Assembly (NCBI GenBank): GCA_907165135.1 | Contig: OU015567.1 | Span: 13,521,001-13,585,000 of the forward strand | Length of the DNA stretch: 64,000 nucleotides | Reading direction: 5' to 3' | DNA from: Oikopleura dioica | Taxonomy: Eukaryota; Chordata; Appendicularia; Copelata; Oikopleuridae | Shown: one piece after another, positions 1-11,866 of the stretch | Layout of the letters: each line of letters opens with the position of its first letter | Position numbering within the stretch: the stretch's first letter is position 1 | Position numbers and translations under genes: made by a program | The notes under the pieces: model-generated | The model's input: the letters and a program-made list of their open reading frames with translations, nothing else | Database searches by the model: none | Told to the model about the DNA's origin: nothing

Positions 1-241
1 GCCACCAAAGAGCGCGCTTGGCCAACCAGAGCTGTGCGTACGTGGCCTTGCAGACAAGAAGGCAGAAGAGTGAGGTTACAGAGACCCCGACTGACCTTTT
101 TTCGGAAGAATAGCATAAACAATAGAAAAGCTCTTGCTTGTTTAGGTCTGGGTCAATTTGTGATTGGGATTTATGTTTGCTTTTTTTAAAATTTACTTAT
201 CGACCCAATAGAAGAAGAATCTCTCAATAAAAAGAAAGAAA

Positions 242-908
242 ATGTCGAATTTGTCGCTTGGGCTCAAGAAAAACCTCTGCGTTTGGAAAATCAGCCGTCG
301 AGCGATTCAAATTTCTCATTCTTTCAAATTTGTTGAAACAAGTTCTCTCCGAAATCGCAGAAATTTCGACGCTGAAAAGATGGAGATGAAATCGGCGATC
401 AGAACGCGCGAATCTGTCTTTTCCATCGAAAAAGTCGTCGAAATTCTGAAGCAAGAAGCAGTTCTCGATCTTTGTGTAATAAAAGTGCCACCGGAGAGGA
501 GATATGTCGAGTACTTTGTCATTTGCTCCCCGAGGAATGATTCGCAGCTGATTTCTGTTCCTGCTGCCTTGAGTGCGATGTACAAAGAAGTTTTTGGAGA
601 AAGAAAATATGTAGAAGGACTTGGGGATGGAACGAAACCGCCTGAGTGGACTGTCATCGACTTAGGTACAGTCAGATTCGATTCAACGAAAGTTCTAGAA
701 CAGGTTATATTATAAATTAGGAAACATCGTCGTGCACACAATGAACGAAGACGTCCGCGAATTATACAACCTCGAAAATTTGTGGCTCTTCGGCCCAGAG
801 TTCGACCAGCAAAACATGGAGTTCACGGATAAAATTAAAGAAAATGTTTTCAACGAGATCAACGAAAAAAAGCAAAAGCGACAAGATGACTGGGCATTTT
901 TCCAGTGA
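242..908 (+). CDS. MALSU1: Mitochondrial ribosome assembly factor, RsfS/Iojap family (MALSU1)
   Basis: Two exons, 242..665 and 721..908, joined across a 55-bp GT-AG intron in the codon after Asp-Leu. The product has about 203 residues. The first 35 residues are basic and hydrophobic without acidic residues, fitting a mitochondrial presequence. The rest shows the RsfS/DUF143 pattern: a VVEILKQE helix near residue 63, a WTVIDLGNIVVH core, then a YNLENLW motif, which is the family signature (W-D-G-VVH, YxLExLW). Family members bind uL14 on the large mitochondrial ribosomal subunit and block early subunit joining. The gene leads a run of four + strand genes and ends 103 bp before the next start. 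Fold assignment is firm; the targeting signal is inferred from composition. Confidence 0.88.
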
Positions 909-1011
909 TACATTTTTTGTTCGTTTCTGTCTTCTGCTGTGCTCAGCGAAAAAGACTCTTGCCTGTAAAAAGGCGATCGAGGTTGATACTAAACGAGTTA
1001 TATTTCAGAAA

Positions 1012-2003
1012 ATGGCGTTAGAGCAGCTTCTTTGGGATTCCGGCGCGACTGAGAGCTGGATTGGCGGCCGATCGACGCTTTTTGAGCGAGAAGAAGATAA
1101 GGTCCAGGAGAAGGACGTTGATTTCCTCCGAAATGTCGAAGGCCCACCAGAGAACATGGTCAGCCCGCCGTTCAGCAACCCTCAGCTTCATTTGGACCAG
1201 AACTTTGGCGATGACAAGCCGGTCAAGATCAAGTTCAACCACGGTACTACTTGCTTGGCTTTTAAATTCAAGGTAAAATCTGCTATCAGCTCACCTTACT
1301 TCAAACAAAATCCTAGCACGGTGTGATGGTCGCTACCGATTCCCGAGCCACTGCTGGTGGTTACATCGCTTCTCAAGAAGTCAAGAAGGTCATTGAAATC
1401 AACCCCTATCTTTTGGGAACAATGGCAGGCGGTGCTGCTGATTGCCAGTTCTGGGAACGGGTCCTCGCCATGGAATGCCGCCTTTACGAACTCCGAAATA
1501 AGGAACGAATTTCTGTCGCCGCTGCTTCCAAGCTTTTGGCGAACATGGTCTACCAGTACAAGGGAATGGGTCTTTCTATGGGAACCATGGTCTGCGGCTG
1601 GGACAAGAAGGGACCTGGTCTTTACTACGTCGATGATGGCGGACAGCGACTTGAGGGTAAATTTCTTTTATCGAGTAAAGCATTTATGAATTTAAGGATC
1701 CCTCTTCTCTGTCGGTTCCGGTTCTCTCTTCGCCTATGGTGTCCTTGACGAAGGATACTCCTACGATCTTGAGGTCGAAGCTGCCAAGGACCTCGCTGTC
1801 CGCTCGATTTACCACGCCACCTACCGAGATGCTGCTTCTGGCGGTTTTGTCAACTGTAAGACTATCATTTGACTCCCTAATTCTTACTTTACCTTCAAGT
1901 GTACCACATGAAAGAAACTGGCTGGGAGCACTGCGGCTGGATGGACGTTAAGGAGCTTCACTGGAAGTACCACGACGAGAAGGTTGCCCGAGCTCGTCAA
2001 TAA
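1012..2003 (+). CDS. PSMB5: 20S proteasome subunit beta type-5 (chymotrypsin-like activity)
   Basis: Four exons, 1012..1272, 1317..1656, 1697..1855 and 1900..2003, all with GT-AG introns of 40-44 bases. The product has about 287 residues. It has a beta5-type propeptide followed by [10 protein letters not shown], where the first Thr after His-Gly is the N-terminal nucleophile of the mature subunit. The core contains [49 protein letters not shown] and [19 protein letters not shown], which closely follow animal PSMB5. Catalytic Lys33 and Asp17 equivalents are present. A good 3' splice site (ttatatttcag) ends three bases before the ATG, consistent with a leader exon or spliced-leader addition. 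A polyadenylation-like AATAAA overlaps the stop codon. Confidence 0.96.
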
Positions 2004-2147
2004 AAACCCTCGACTGAAACTTCTGACGACAAGATATTTTGCAATTCCTGTTCTGCACTATTACATGTTCAAATTTCCCTCGATTAAATTTCATCCACTT
2101 ACTCGAATTGTGTTCATCTTAATAAGAGCATCAGTTAAGAAATCGTC

Positions 2148-4099
2148 ATGTTAGGAGATTACCTCTCCATGACCAATTTGGTCTCGGTCTTGTTCCTCGC
2201 TTACATGGGGAACAATATCGTGAATTTGGGCAAGTTTTGGTTTCCGGAGTTGTGCGAGCAAGACGCCAAGTTGAAGGATTGTGTCAGGCCAATGAGTTTT
2301 CCCGAGGATCAATTGTTCACTGCCGAGATTTGGTTTGTCAGATCGTTTCAGCGTCAATACTCCGATGATAAAATGATCCACAGAATTGTCGATCTCGATC
2401 TCCGCGCTGATGAATTCATCCACAAGATGAATGTTACATTGCCAGCTCCTGCGATGAAAAACGGAACCTTCTTTGCTCGAGTAGATCTCTATCCGAATGG
2501 CCAAAGAGAACACACAGTTTCTCACGGTGGCAAGATGATTTCTCATCAAGTGCCTGTCCGATACATTAACTTGCTTGGTGATGGAGAGGATCTCCAACAG
2601 TCTGGCTTCGAAAAAACTGCCCATTTGAGATCAAAACTGGAGTTCAATGTTATGACGGAGAAGTTGTCCTTTCCGAAGAACAAAGTTCCCCCAGAGATTC
2701 GATATTTGATGCGTTTTGACAGAGAGAAAATTCACTACAAGCCTGTTGTCTATGTTTCTGAGGTACTTATATCTTTCTTACTACCGGTAATGAATTACTA
2801 GCTCAATTTCCGAACTGAAGAACTCAAGGAAATCGAGAAAAACAAGGACGAAATGGAGCTTACTATCCGATACCGCCCCGTGGGAATCGGAAAATTCCGA
2901 TTTATGTCGAACATGGAGCGCTCTCTCCTAGGGTTTCAGGATATGGGATTTCAGGAGAAAGATGTCGACGATGTCAAGGGACTGATCGTCGATACTGAAA
3001 TGTCGATTCTTTTGCTCACTTTCACTGTCTCTGCGTTTCATCTTCTTTTCGACGCTCTTGGTAAAAGTTTGCAGTTTTAATTTGTTTTCAATTTGTTTCA
3101 AGCTTTCAAAAACGATGTTTCTTACTGGCGAAAACGAGAGAGTATGGCTGGCCTTTCAATTCGATCTGTTGCCTTCCAGACAATTTCCACTCTGATAATC
3201 TTTATCCATTTGCTCCACGAAGACACCTCGCTACTTGTTTCCGGTCCGATGGGAGTTAGGTAATGAAAAATCAAAATACAGAACACTAAAATTGCCCTTT
3301 CAGCGTCTTTATCGAAGCGTGGAAGCTAATCAAAGCCATGGGTCTACGAAAACAAGACATGGACAAAGGCTCGGAGACGGAAGAGTATGATCGAGAGATT
3401 ATGAAGAAGCTCTCGTATGTGTTGGTTCCTCTTTGCGTCGGTGGTGCTATTTATTCGTTGTTTTATGTTCCACACAAGAGCTGGTACGGCTGGGTTCTCG
3501 AGAGCTTGGTCAACGGAGTTTACGCCTTTGGATTCTTATTCATGCTTCCGCAGTTGTTCATCAACTATAAAATGTAGGAAAATAACCCGTTTCAAGTTTG
3601 CTATTAATTTTTCTAGGAAATCTGTTGCTCATCTTCCATGGAAAGCGTTTATGTACAAAGCATTCAACACATTCATCGATGATGTTTTCGCCTTCATCAT
3701 CAAAATGCCGACAACTCACAGGATCGCCTGTTTCCGAGATGACATCGTCTTCTTCTGCTACCTCTACCAGGGAAGGATTTATTAGGACATATTTACGAGC
3801 GCGTGATGCATGAAAAAACAACCTCTGTAATACGACGTTATTAATTTTAATGAGCTCCGTAAGCGATCTCTATAGGAAAGAGAGCTAATATTAGGATAGT
3901 GTGAAATCCTTGAAATCAGAGATACCTCTATCCAGTCGATAAATCGAGAGTTAATGAATTTGGCTTTTCGGCGGAGGACGAAGAAAAAGAGAAACTGCGA
4001 AGAGACTCAGAAAGTTCAGATTCGGAAGCAGAATCGGAAAGTGAGTCTGTCGGAAGCTCGGCAGAAGCGAAAACACTCGCTCAAAAGAAAGATGAATAG
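2148..4099 (+). CDS. CLPTM1L: CLPTM1-like membrane protein (cisplatin resistance-related family)
   Basis: Six exons: 2148..2762, 2802..3060, 3103..3259, 3304..3573, 3617..3770 and 3920..4099, giving 544 residues, close to the 538 of human CLPTM1L. The N-terminal luminal domain is followed by several membrane segments (for example around SILLLTFTVSAFHLLFDAL and LVPLCVGGAIYSLFYV). The family signature HRIACFRDDIVFFCYLYQ continues as RYLYPVDKSRVNEFG only if the last intron is removed. That intron (3771..3919) begins GG and ends AG; without splicing, the frame hits a stop at 3785. The tail is acidic and Ser-rich and ends KKDE. The family acts as an ER/Golgi lipid scramblase. Placement between PSMB5 and a flippase gene in one strand suggests co-transcription, which is inference. 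Confidence 0.93.
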
Positions 4100-4283
4100 C
4101 GAAATTCACCAATTAAAAAGTCTTTTCAAAAAGTTCCACTCAATTTTTTCTGTAGTTTAGTTTCATCGAGCATTATCGTTTATCTGTAAAGTTAGCTGCA
4201 ATTTATGATCATGTGTGCAATCTGAGATATTTATTAAAATTTCAAAAAAATTAAAGGAACGAAGATGGGATTTTAAGAATGCG

Positions 4284-7200
4284 ATGGGAGAGTATGAAGT
4301 CGTCCCTCGACAGTTACATGCTTTTGAGGAGGTTAAGAAGAGGTAACACTTAATCGGCACTATGATTGCTAGGAAGTCTAACTGAATCTCGTCGGTTAAT
4401 ATCCGTTGGCGAAATATTTAGATTTGATTTTTTAAAGAACTTTACGGTTTTTTTAACTTCGCTTTCAGATACAGCGCCGCTATCAACAGGCAGCTAAAAC
4501 TTCCTCCTAATTCAATCTCGACAACTAAATATTCGTTCCTGTTATTCATACCGAAGAACCTTTTCGAACAGTTTCATCGTTTCGCCAATATATATTTCGG
4601 TAAGCGTGCTTTCAATCGCTTGAATCATCATTTGAATTTAGTGTTTATATGTATCATAAATTTCGTTCCGCAAGTGGACGCGATCAGTCCCCTTCTCTCC
4701 CTGGTGCCTGTTATTTGCATTCTCGCCTTTACTTCAATCAAAGATGCAGTCGAAGACTACCGAAGACACCTATCAGACAAACAGATCAACTCACAACTTT
4801 GCCTTGTAAAAACTTCAGAAGATACAACAGTCCGAAAGTCCTGGGAGTCGCTCAAAGTTGGCGATATTATTCAAATTGGACTCAATGAAGAGATTCCAGG
4901 TTTGTTAAAATTGAGCCCCATATTTTAATATCTGTTAAGCCGATTGTCTACTCATCGATTCTTCAAACGAGGCGAACATTTGTTTCCTCGAAACGGCCAA
5001 TCTAGACGGAGAAACCAACCTCAAGCAAAAAGATGTCGTCGATGTCGACGAATACGCACAAGAAGAAAATACTTGCGCCATGTTTCCCTTTATTTTAAAA
5101 ACTGACAAGCCCAATCCAGACCTTACAAGCTTCAAAGGATATCTTGTGCCTTACGACCAATCCGAACAAGAATGTGAAAACAAGATTCTCGTCAAAAATA
5201 GAAACGTACTCTACAGAGGGTGTATTTTGCGCAATACTGATCAAATCGAGGCGCTTATTATTTACGCTGGGAAGAACACAAAAGCTGTATTGAGCAATAA
5301 TGATCCACCAAGGTAAATATCTCTAATATCGAAAAGATTCTCTTTGTTGATTGCAATTTATTATTTTTTCAGCAAAACATCTTACATGGAGCGCCTCATG
5401 AACCGCGATGTTATTTGGTGCGTCGTGATTCTCCTGATTTTGTGCATGAGTGGCGCAGTCGCAGGAGTTCTATGGGAAAGAGACGCACATACGAGCCAGC
5501 TGAAAGGAAATTGGTATATTCCACGAGAAAACGAAGATGAAGACAACGCGAATGCCACATCTACCGAGTTATTTCTAGTTGGATTCTTTATGTTTCTTCG
5601 GATGATTGTGCTTCTGCAGATCCTCATCCCATTGTCGCTCTATATTACTATTGAGATCGTCAAGCTCTTTCAAGCTTTCTTTATCAGCAACGATTTGGAA
5701 ATGTACTCAGAAGAATTCGACGCTGGTGTGGTTTGCCGCTCCCTCAACATCACCGAGGAACTTGGAAACATTCAAGCCATCTTTTCAGACAAAACAGGAA
5801 CACTCACTGAAAACCAAATGATCTTCCGCTGCGCGTCTGTGAAAGAAACCAATTACGAACACGCCGCGAACACCAAATTAATTTTGAAGACGAAGTCAAA
5901 AACAGAAATATCCGACGGCGAGAACCTCGAAACTGGTGGCCGATCTGTCCGAAAACCAAAGTCAGCTCACTTTCGTAAAATAACTGAAGATCAACGACAT
6001 GCGACTAAAAGTCCGGAGCCAAGCGAAACTGAGAATTATGACCCAGAAATCAATGTCTTTCCTGACTCGGAGCTTCTTTTGAAGCTAAAATCTTTCGATG
6101 AAACCGATGTGGACATTCGCAATTTCTTCCTATGCCTGTCTTGCTGTAATTCTGTCGTTCTTACGATGGAGCAGCGTGGGAAGAAGATCAAAGATGCTCC
6201 GGAAACGCCAAAAACTAGAACACCTCTTGACTCTGTGCGGGATAGTTTTTCAACTCTCGGGCGGAAACTGAAAAGTGTGCCAAAGAAAATGAAGCGTCGA
6301 AAGAAAAGTAAATCATCGCAAAAATCTAACGAACAGCCCGAGGAGAATCTGACTACTGTAAATGAAAGAGCTATCAAGCCAAATACTGTTGATACGGAAC
6401 GGAAAGTCGAAGGGATTGCAAATCCTACCTTTTCTCCTGACTCTCCAATTCGAGCACAAGTTGATAGAGCGCAACTTAGACTCGACTTTACGGCACCTAA
6501 ACATCTCATATTTGCGGATGACAATAATGAAAGAGCAGACTTCCTGAAAGAAAAAGATGTTTTGTACGAATCAGAAAGTCCAGATGAAGCAGCACTTGTA
6601 TACGCATCGAAAGCGTACGGAGTTACACTCATGGCTCGGAGCGAGCGCAGCGTGCGTATCACGTGGCCGCGCGAAGGGGTGAAAACATTCAAGTGTAGAT
6701 ATGTTTTGCCGTTTGACTCGAGCAGGAAAATGATGAGTGTGATTCTGGAAGACCCAGATGAACCAAGTGGATCATTAATTTTGACGAAGGGAGCAGATTC
6801 TGCCGTGTTTTCAAGAGTGAAAAACAATTCTGATGTTACCAAAGATCACGTAGATTCTTACGCTGATGAAGGGTTGAGAACACTTTGCCTTGCGTATAGA
6901 AGAATATCGCAGCAAGAAACGCTCGATATCATAAAAGAGCTCGCTGATGCAGAGATTTCTGGAGACGAGCAAGCCCTATCTACTGCATTTTCCTTGGTTG
7001 AAAAAGATCTTCACTTGGTCGGTGCGACGGCGATCGAGGACCGGCTTCAAGACGGTGTCGAAGACTAGGGTCGGACTTCCTTCCTTAATTTTTTGCTTAC
7101 TAAGGGTCCTTCCCTTAGTAAGGTAAGGATTTTTTCCTTACCCTTTTTCGGATTTCAGCTGAAAAAAATCCTTACCATAGTTCCTTTCTGAGTTTTCAGA

Positions 7201-9330
7201 GATCCTTAGTAAGGATCTTCAATCCTTAGCGATTTTTCCTTAATTCCTTTCCTTACTAAGGATTTTAAGTATTTAAAGTATTTTTTCGACGGCCTACGCA
7301 TTTGGAGGGCGCTTTTATTAAAAAACCATTTCACAAGCCTTAGTAAGGAAAGGAATTAACCCTATCTCGAGCGCGAGCACACGGCCATGAGCTCGCCCAT
7401 CTAGAGAAAAAATGTCAGTTCATTCTCTCTCTCTCTTGTCTGTGCTGAGGGCTAGGGTCGGCGCCGACCACCCTTTTTCACGGTCGGATCGGGACGGGTC
7501 ACCCCCCAAAATGACCAAAGAGGCTTGCGATGATCAGGACTGTTTTATTTACTGTCTTACAGACCAGCTTTTTTTCAATTAATGCCCTTCGCACAGACAA
7601 GAGAGAGAATGAAATGACATTTTTTCTCTAGATGGGCGAGCTCACGGCCGTGTGCTCGCGCTCGAGATAGGATAATTTTGAATGCTCGAGACAGGGTTAA
7701 GGACGAGTTGTGAAGGAATTTAAGAAAAATGTCTCTTGCCAACTTACTGACTGCAAAAAAATAACCAATTGTTCGAAATATAGGGTCGCTGACTTAAATA
7801 AATGCTATTTTCATCAATAAGAACATTTTTGCAAATCGTACCTTATCAAATCCTTACTAAGGTTACTAAGGCCTTAGTAAGGAAGGCCCTTAGTCCTTCC
7901 TTAGGCCTTTCTTGATTTTCATCAAAATCAAAACCCATACCCTTAGTAACTAAGGAAACCTTAGTAAGGGGTCCGACCCTAGGTCGAAGAATCAATAAGA
8001 ATAATCCGAGAAGCAAAGATAAAATTATGGGTCCTCACGGGAGATAAAGTTCAAACAGCCGTTGAAGTAGGCCGTAGCTGTAATTTAATAAAACGCACGG
8101 ATCATCTGCAATATCTGATTCAAGAAGATGTGGACGATGCGCTCAGACAGTTTCTGAAGATGCGCGGTCACGACGATCCAGATAAACTTGCTAGCAGCGT
8201 CCTTGTCATTTCAGGCAGCAACTTGGAGTATATTTTGGCGAATGAGATGAAGAAATTCATCAAATTCTGCAACCTCTTTGGAGCCGTTTTGTGCTGCAGA
8301 ACGACGCCGAAATTAAAAGGAGATGTTGTTGCTTCGGTGCGACAGGTGCTCAATTTAAGAAGCTTGAGCATCGGTGACGGAGCGAACGATGTTACGATGA
8401 TTCAGGAGGCAAATATAGGTGTTGGCATTTCAGGGCACGAAGGCCGCCAAGCTGTTATGGCTAGTGACTACGCCATGCCTCGATTTAGGATGCTTCCTAG
8501 ACTCTTGCTCGTTCACGGACACTGGAACTACGCTAGAATAGCTCAGCTCATAGAATACTTCTTTTACAAAAACGCGTTATTCATCCTCTTGATCTTCATC
8601 TACCAAGGTTTCAGCGGCTGGTCTGGTGCCAATTTCATCCCTGACCTGTATCTGATTCTATTTATGCTTCTCTTTAACTCAATACCTCCCATCATAAACG
8701 CAACTATCGGTAAGTTCTTTTTGTTTGAAAAGCATTAACGACGGTTTAGATCGCTTTCTCCCTTCAAAACTTCTAATGAAAGAGCCAAGTTTATACCAAT
8801 ACTGCGCAGAGAACAAATCATACCAGCCTTTTCTTTTCTGGGTCGCGATGCTCGACTCAATTCTTCAAGCTTCTGTTCAATTCTTCATTCCGCTTGGGAT
8901 TTTCTATGATGCAAATCAATTCGCTATTGAAAGCACTATTAGTGTTTGGACTTTTGGCACCATCGTCGCAGCTGGGTAAGACTTAAAGTCATTCTAGCGG
9001 CTAAAATTTATTCCAAGATGTCTTTTGGCGACGTTTTTCCATCTTGGAATCGATACCATGAGCTGGACTTGGGTGCATATTTTCTTTCTTATCTTTTCAT
9101 ATGCTCTGTTTCTCGTAATCGGCTTAGCTTCAAACGCGCTACCTTCAACTGGTCAAAATGAATACTGGATAATGGAGTATCTCTTCTCCGACTTGTGGTC
9201 CTGGCTGACTGTACTCATGGTCGCATTTTTGTCTGTTCTACCGCGCTTTATCATCAAAGTACTCGCAAATACTTTTTCGCCGAGCGCCCAATACTTCTAC
9301 CGAGAAAAGCACTATCAAAGTAACCGCTAG
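4284..9330 (+). CDS. P4-ATPase lipid flippase, class V (ATP10-like)
   Basis: Eight exons: 4284..4342, 4469..4599, 4642..4899, 4940..5312, 5373..7056, 7983..8709, 8750..8975 and 9018..9330; 1256 residues. Motifs in order: FIPKNLFEQFHRFANIYF at the first membrane helix; ANLDGETNLK in the actuator domain (DGET dephosphorylation motif); PLSLYITIEIVK in helix 4; FSDKTGTLTENQM with the phosphorylated Asp; KLWVLTGDKVQTA; and the hinge motif IGDGANDVTMIQEANIGVG. The class V assignment rests on helix 3-4 and the RSLNITEELGNIQ stretch, which read like ATP10. A long charged insert (about residues 480-680) sits in the nucleotide-binding domain. Intron 5 is a complete transposable element (see separate entry). 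The ATG at 4284 is the first in frame after an upstream TGA. Confidence 0.92.
7065..7982 (+). mobile_element. hAT-like non-autonomous element forming an intron of the flippase gene
   Basis: The element begins CTAGGGTCGGAC and ends GTCCGACCCTAG (12-bp perfect terminal inverted repeats). It is flanked on both sides by the 8-bp direct repeat GTCGAAGA (7057..7064 and 7983..7990), the target-duplication length of hAT transposons. It holds no long reading frame. Many copies of CCTTAGTAAGG or its complement fill the subterminal parts. Removing one target copy plus the element restores the frame DGV-EESIRIIREAKIKLWVLTGDK exactly. The excised segment 7057..7982 starts with GT (from the duplication) and ends with AG (from the terminal repeat), so it reads as a GT-AG intron of 926 bp. 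Superfamily is inferred from duplication length and ends. Confidence 0.88.
7361..7671. repeat. Long imperfect hairpin inside the intron-forming element
   Basis: An arm at 7361..7445 (starting CCTATCTCGAGCGCGAGCAC) is repeated inverted at about 7591..7671 with few mismatches, around a loop of about 145 bp. The loop contains GCTAGGGTCGGCGCCGACC, which resembles the outer terminal repeat and may mark a nested second element. Confidence 0.8.
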
Positions 9331-11866
9331 ATGCTTATTTATTTAACAAGTTCTGTAGCACACTTTTTCAAGCGCTTGATTTTTTGTTTTGTTCATTCTT
9401 CAATCCCGCATGGCAATGCGAATGTATTTCTCAAAGTATAACCTTAAATGCATATCTTCAATCAATTTTATTATTTCTGATCAATGGCTGTACTTCTATT
9501 GTTTAATAAATTATATTAAATTCATGGAAAACCAATAAACGCCGTCTTTACTGAACTCAAGGAGAAAGTACAGATGGAGGTAGTTTTTAATATCGTATGT
9601 TGTTCAATATTTATTCAGGCGGAAATGTTCACGGCTAAATTTGTGAACTATGGACTATCAGCAACTTGTCTGGAATCTTGAAGTTTACATGGCAGATCTA
9701 TAAATTTGTGAAATTAAAAGCGCGGATTAAATTTGAGGAGTCAATCGAGTTAGAGCTTAAAGTTGAGGAAGGAGAGCAGTTGACACATGTGAGCGATGTT
9801 CTTTAATTGAGTTGGAAGTTGCACACAAATTAGAAATTAATCAAATCATCGAAACACAGGCTAAATATCTTGATTCATAGAAGAAACATTCGTTAGAGCA
9901 GTTTATCCATCGAAAACGACAGAAGACTGTTTGATTAGTTCGACCATTGTCCTCCTGTAAGTACAGATGTGAAAGCATATGGACCGCATCTATGCGTCAA
10001 GTTCATAAGATCTAATGGGAAGCGCTTAGATTCCCTTAACCAGAACCTCAAAGCAGGATTTCAGTCAATAATCTGCCGAGTATAGCAGACTATTAAAGTT
10101 AATCTTCTTTCGATAAGTATACCTATTTAAAAATAGGCAATTTTAAATAGCCTGTGAAATATGCTGAAGCAAGGACTTTCGTATTTATCCAAGACGACGA
10201 GAAAGTGAGACAACTGGTCTTTTCAACAATTGGATTAAATTTTCAATTACCGAGAGACGTCGAGAAATTTTTCCTAGAGAGCTCCCTTGTTTTACGAAAA
10301 TTAGCTAGTAGAGGGGATTCACAGTTTCTTTCAATTATTTATCGAGGGTTTATCCTTCATAAACCGTATTCCATCGCCTCATAATCTTGGGCTATCCTCT
10401 CTTAGGCCGTTGGGCACGATTGTTGGCCACTTGAAGTTTTGAATGCGGTAACGGCGAACTCGCCACAGGCATGCTCGTCATCAGATGCACTGTCTTTGAT
10501 GAAAGTTCGAGAGACCGAGTTTTTTTTCTTCACAGACACAAGCTACAGTAAGTTTGCTCTTACGTAAGTTGTGCTAGATGAGGCGGAATTTTAAGAGGTG
10601 GACAAATATCAAAATTGAGCGAAATATGCGAGAGATAAATCGACAGGCAGCAAGAAAATTCTAAGTTGAACTAAGGGATTTCAAGAGATATTTTTTGAGA
10701 TTTTTCTCAATTTATTTCCACCACGCTAATTTCCAGGGTTCATTTATGGAAAGTCTTAAATCATTGCTCAGTTTCAATTTTGAAAGGATTAGAAATTCGA
10801 TTGTCTCATATTTGCACTAGAAATTCCCTCTCAAAGACCTCAGGATTGTGATTCAATCTTATTCTCTTTCTGCTTGCCTGAGCAAAAAGCTCAAGCATAA
10901 TTTAAACGTCACGAAATAGTGGTTTTTATCAGTAGCTTTTGAGAAAAACCAGAGGCGCCTCTTCTGAGCCACATTCTCAGAGGGCAAATATCAAAGCTGA
11001 AGAATTTTTCGCTCAATAAATAAAGCAGAGAAAATGGCTTCAGAAATTTGGTCAGTTGATTTTCTCGTTTTATCTGAGAAAATACAAAAAACCCAAGTGC
11101 TACTCAAGAGTCCTCGATGATTTCAATTTTCCTTCGTTTTCACTTGAGCCGTAGAATTTTACAGAAAGAATAAAACAGAAATAAGAGAATTAATCCTCCA
11201 GCGAAATTGGCGATTTATTAAAGGGTTATCTGCGGACGAACGGTCTTGACTGAATCGAGACAGTTGATAATTTAATTTAGGTGTATTAATCAGGATGTTT
11301 TTGCTTCAGAAGAATCGACGCTCGATTTTTTGGACAGAGAAAAAGCCTTTTTTGGGGGAAAAATTGCGACAAATTTTGAGATTCAAAATTTTCATTAAGA
11401 AAAACCAATCTTTCGATTTCTATTTTTCGAAGTATTTTAAGATGTTGAGCTTGTAATTGCGCAAAATAATCTGCTACCTGGAAGAATCTATAATTATAAA
11501 CCTGTTAGGTCCATTTGAGATTGAGTTATTGCGTTCTCTTTGACTTGGATATCCTCGAAAATCTGTGCTCGTAAATTAGCGCTAGCATCTTTATTACAGT
11601 CACAACGTTCAAATTGAACTCGCTGCTGACAGTAACCATTATTTGTTCAGAAAGGAACCTGTCGCCGAAAATAAACGAAGATAGCGTTATCGCGTTAACG
11701 AAATTACAGTAACTGCGAAAGACTGTAACACCAGCATCTGACAAAGAGAACGATACTGTTACCTTAGAGAAAGAGGAAGGAACATCATCAGATTGGGCCG
11801 GGCAATTTATGCAGCAATGAAAACTATACACAGATCGAGAACAGAAACAGTACTTACTTTACAAGC
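9331..11866. other. Intergenic region, no gene recognised
   Basis: AT-rich sequence between the flippase stop and the GPCR start. AATAAA-like signals occur near 9504 and 9532 and probably serve the flippase transcript. A short palindrome (GCCTATTTAAAAATAGGC-like) lies near 10122..10145. Open frames here are short, start on weak codons and show no family features. Confidence 0.5.

Noticed and set aside
6036-6842. 268-codon minus frame
   Set aside because: Shadow of the P4-ATPase exon on the opposite strand.
10154-10384. 76-codon + strand frame between flippase and GPCR
   Set aside because: Begins on a non-ATG codon and has no acceptor or donor that joins it to either neighbour.
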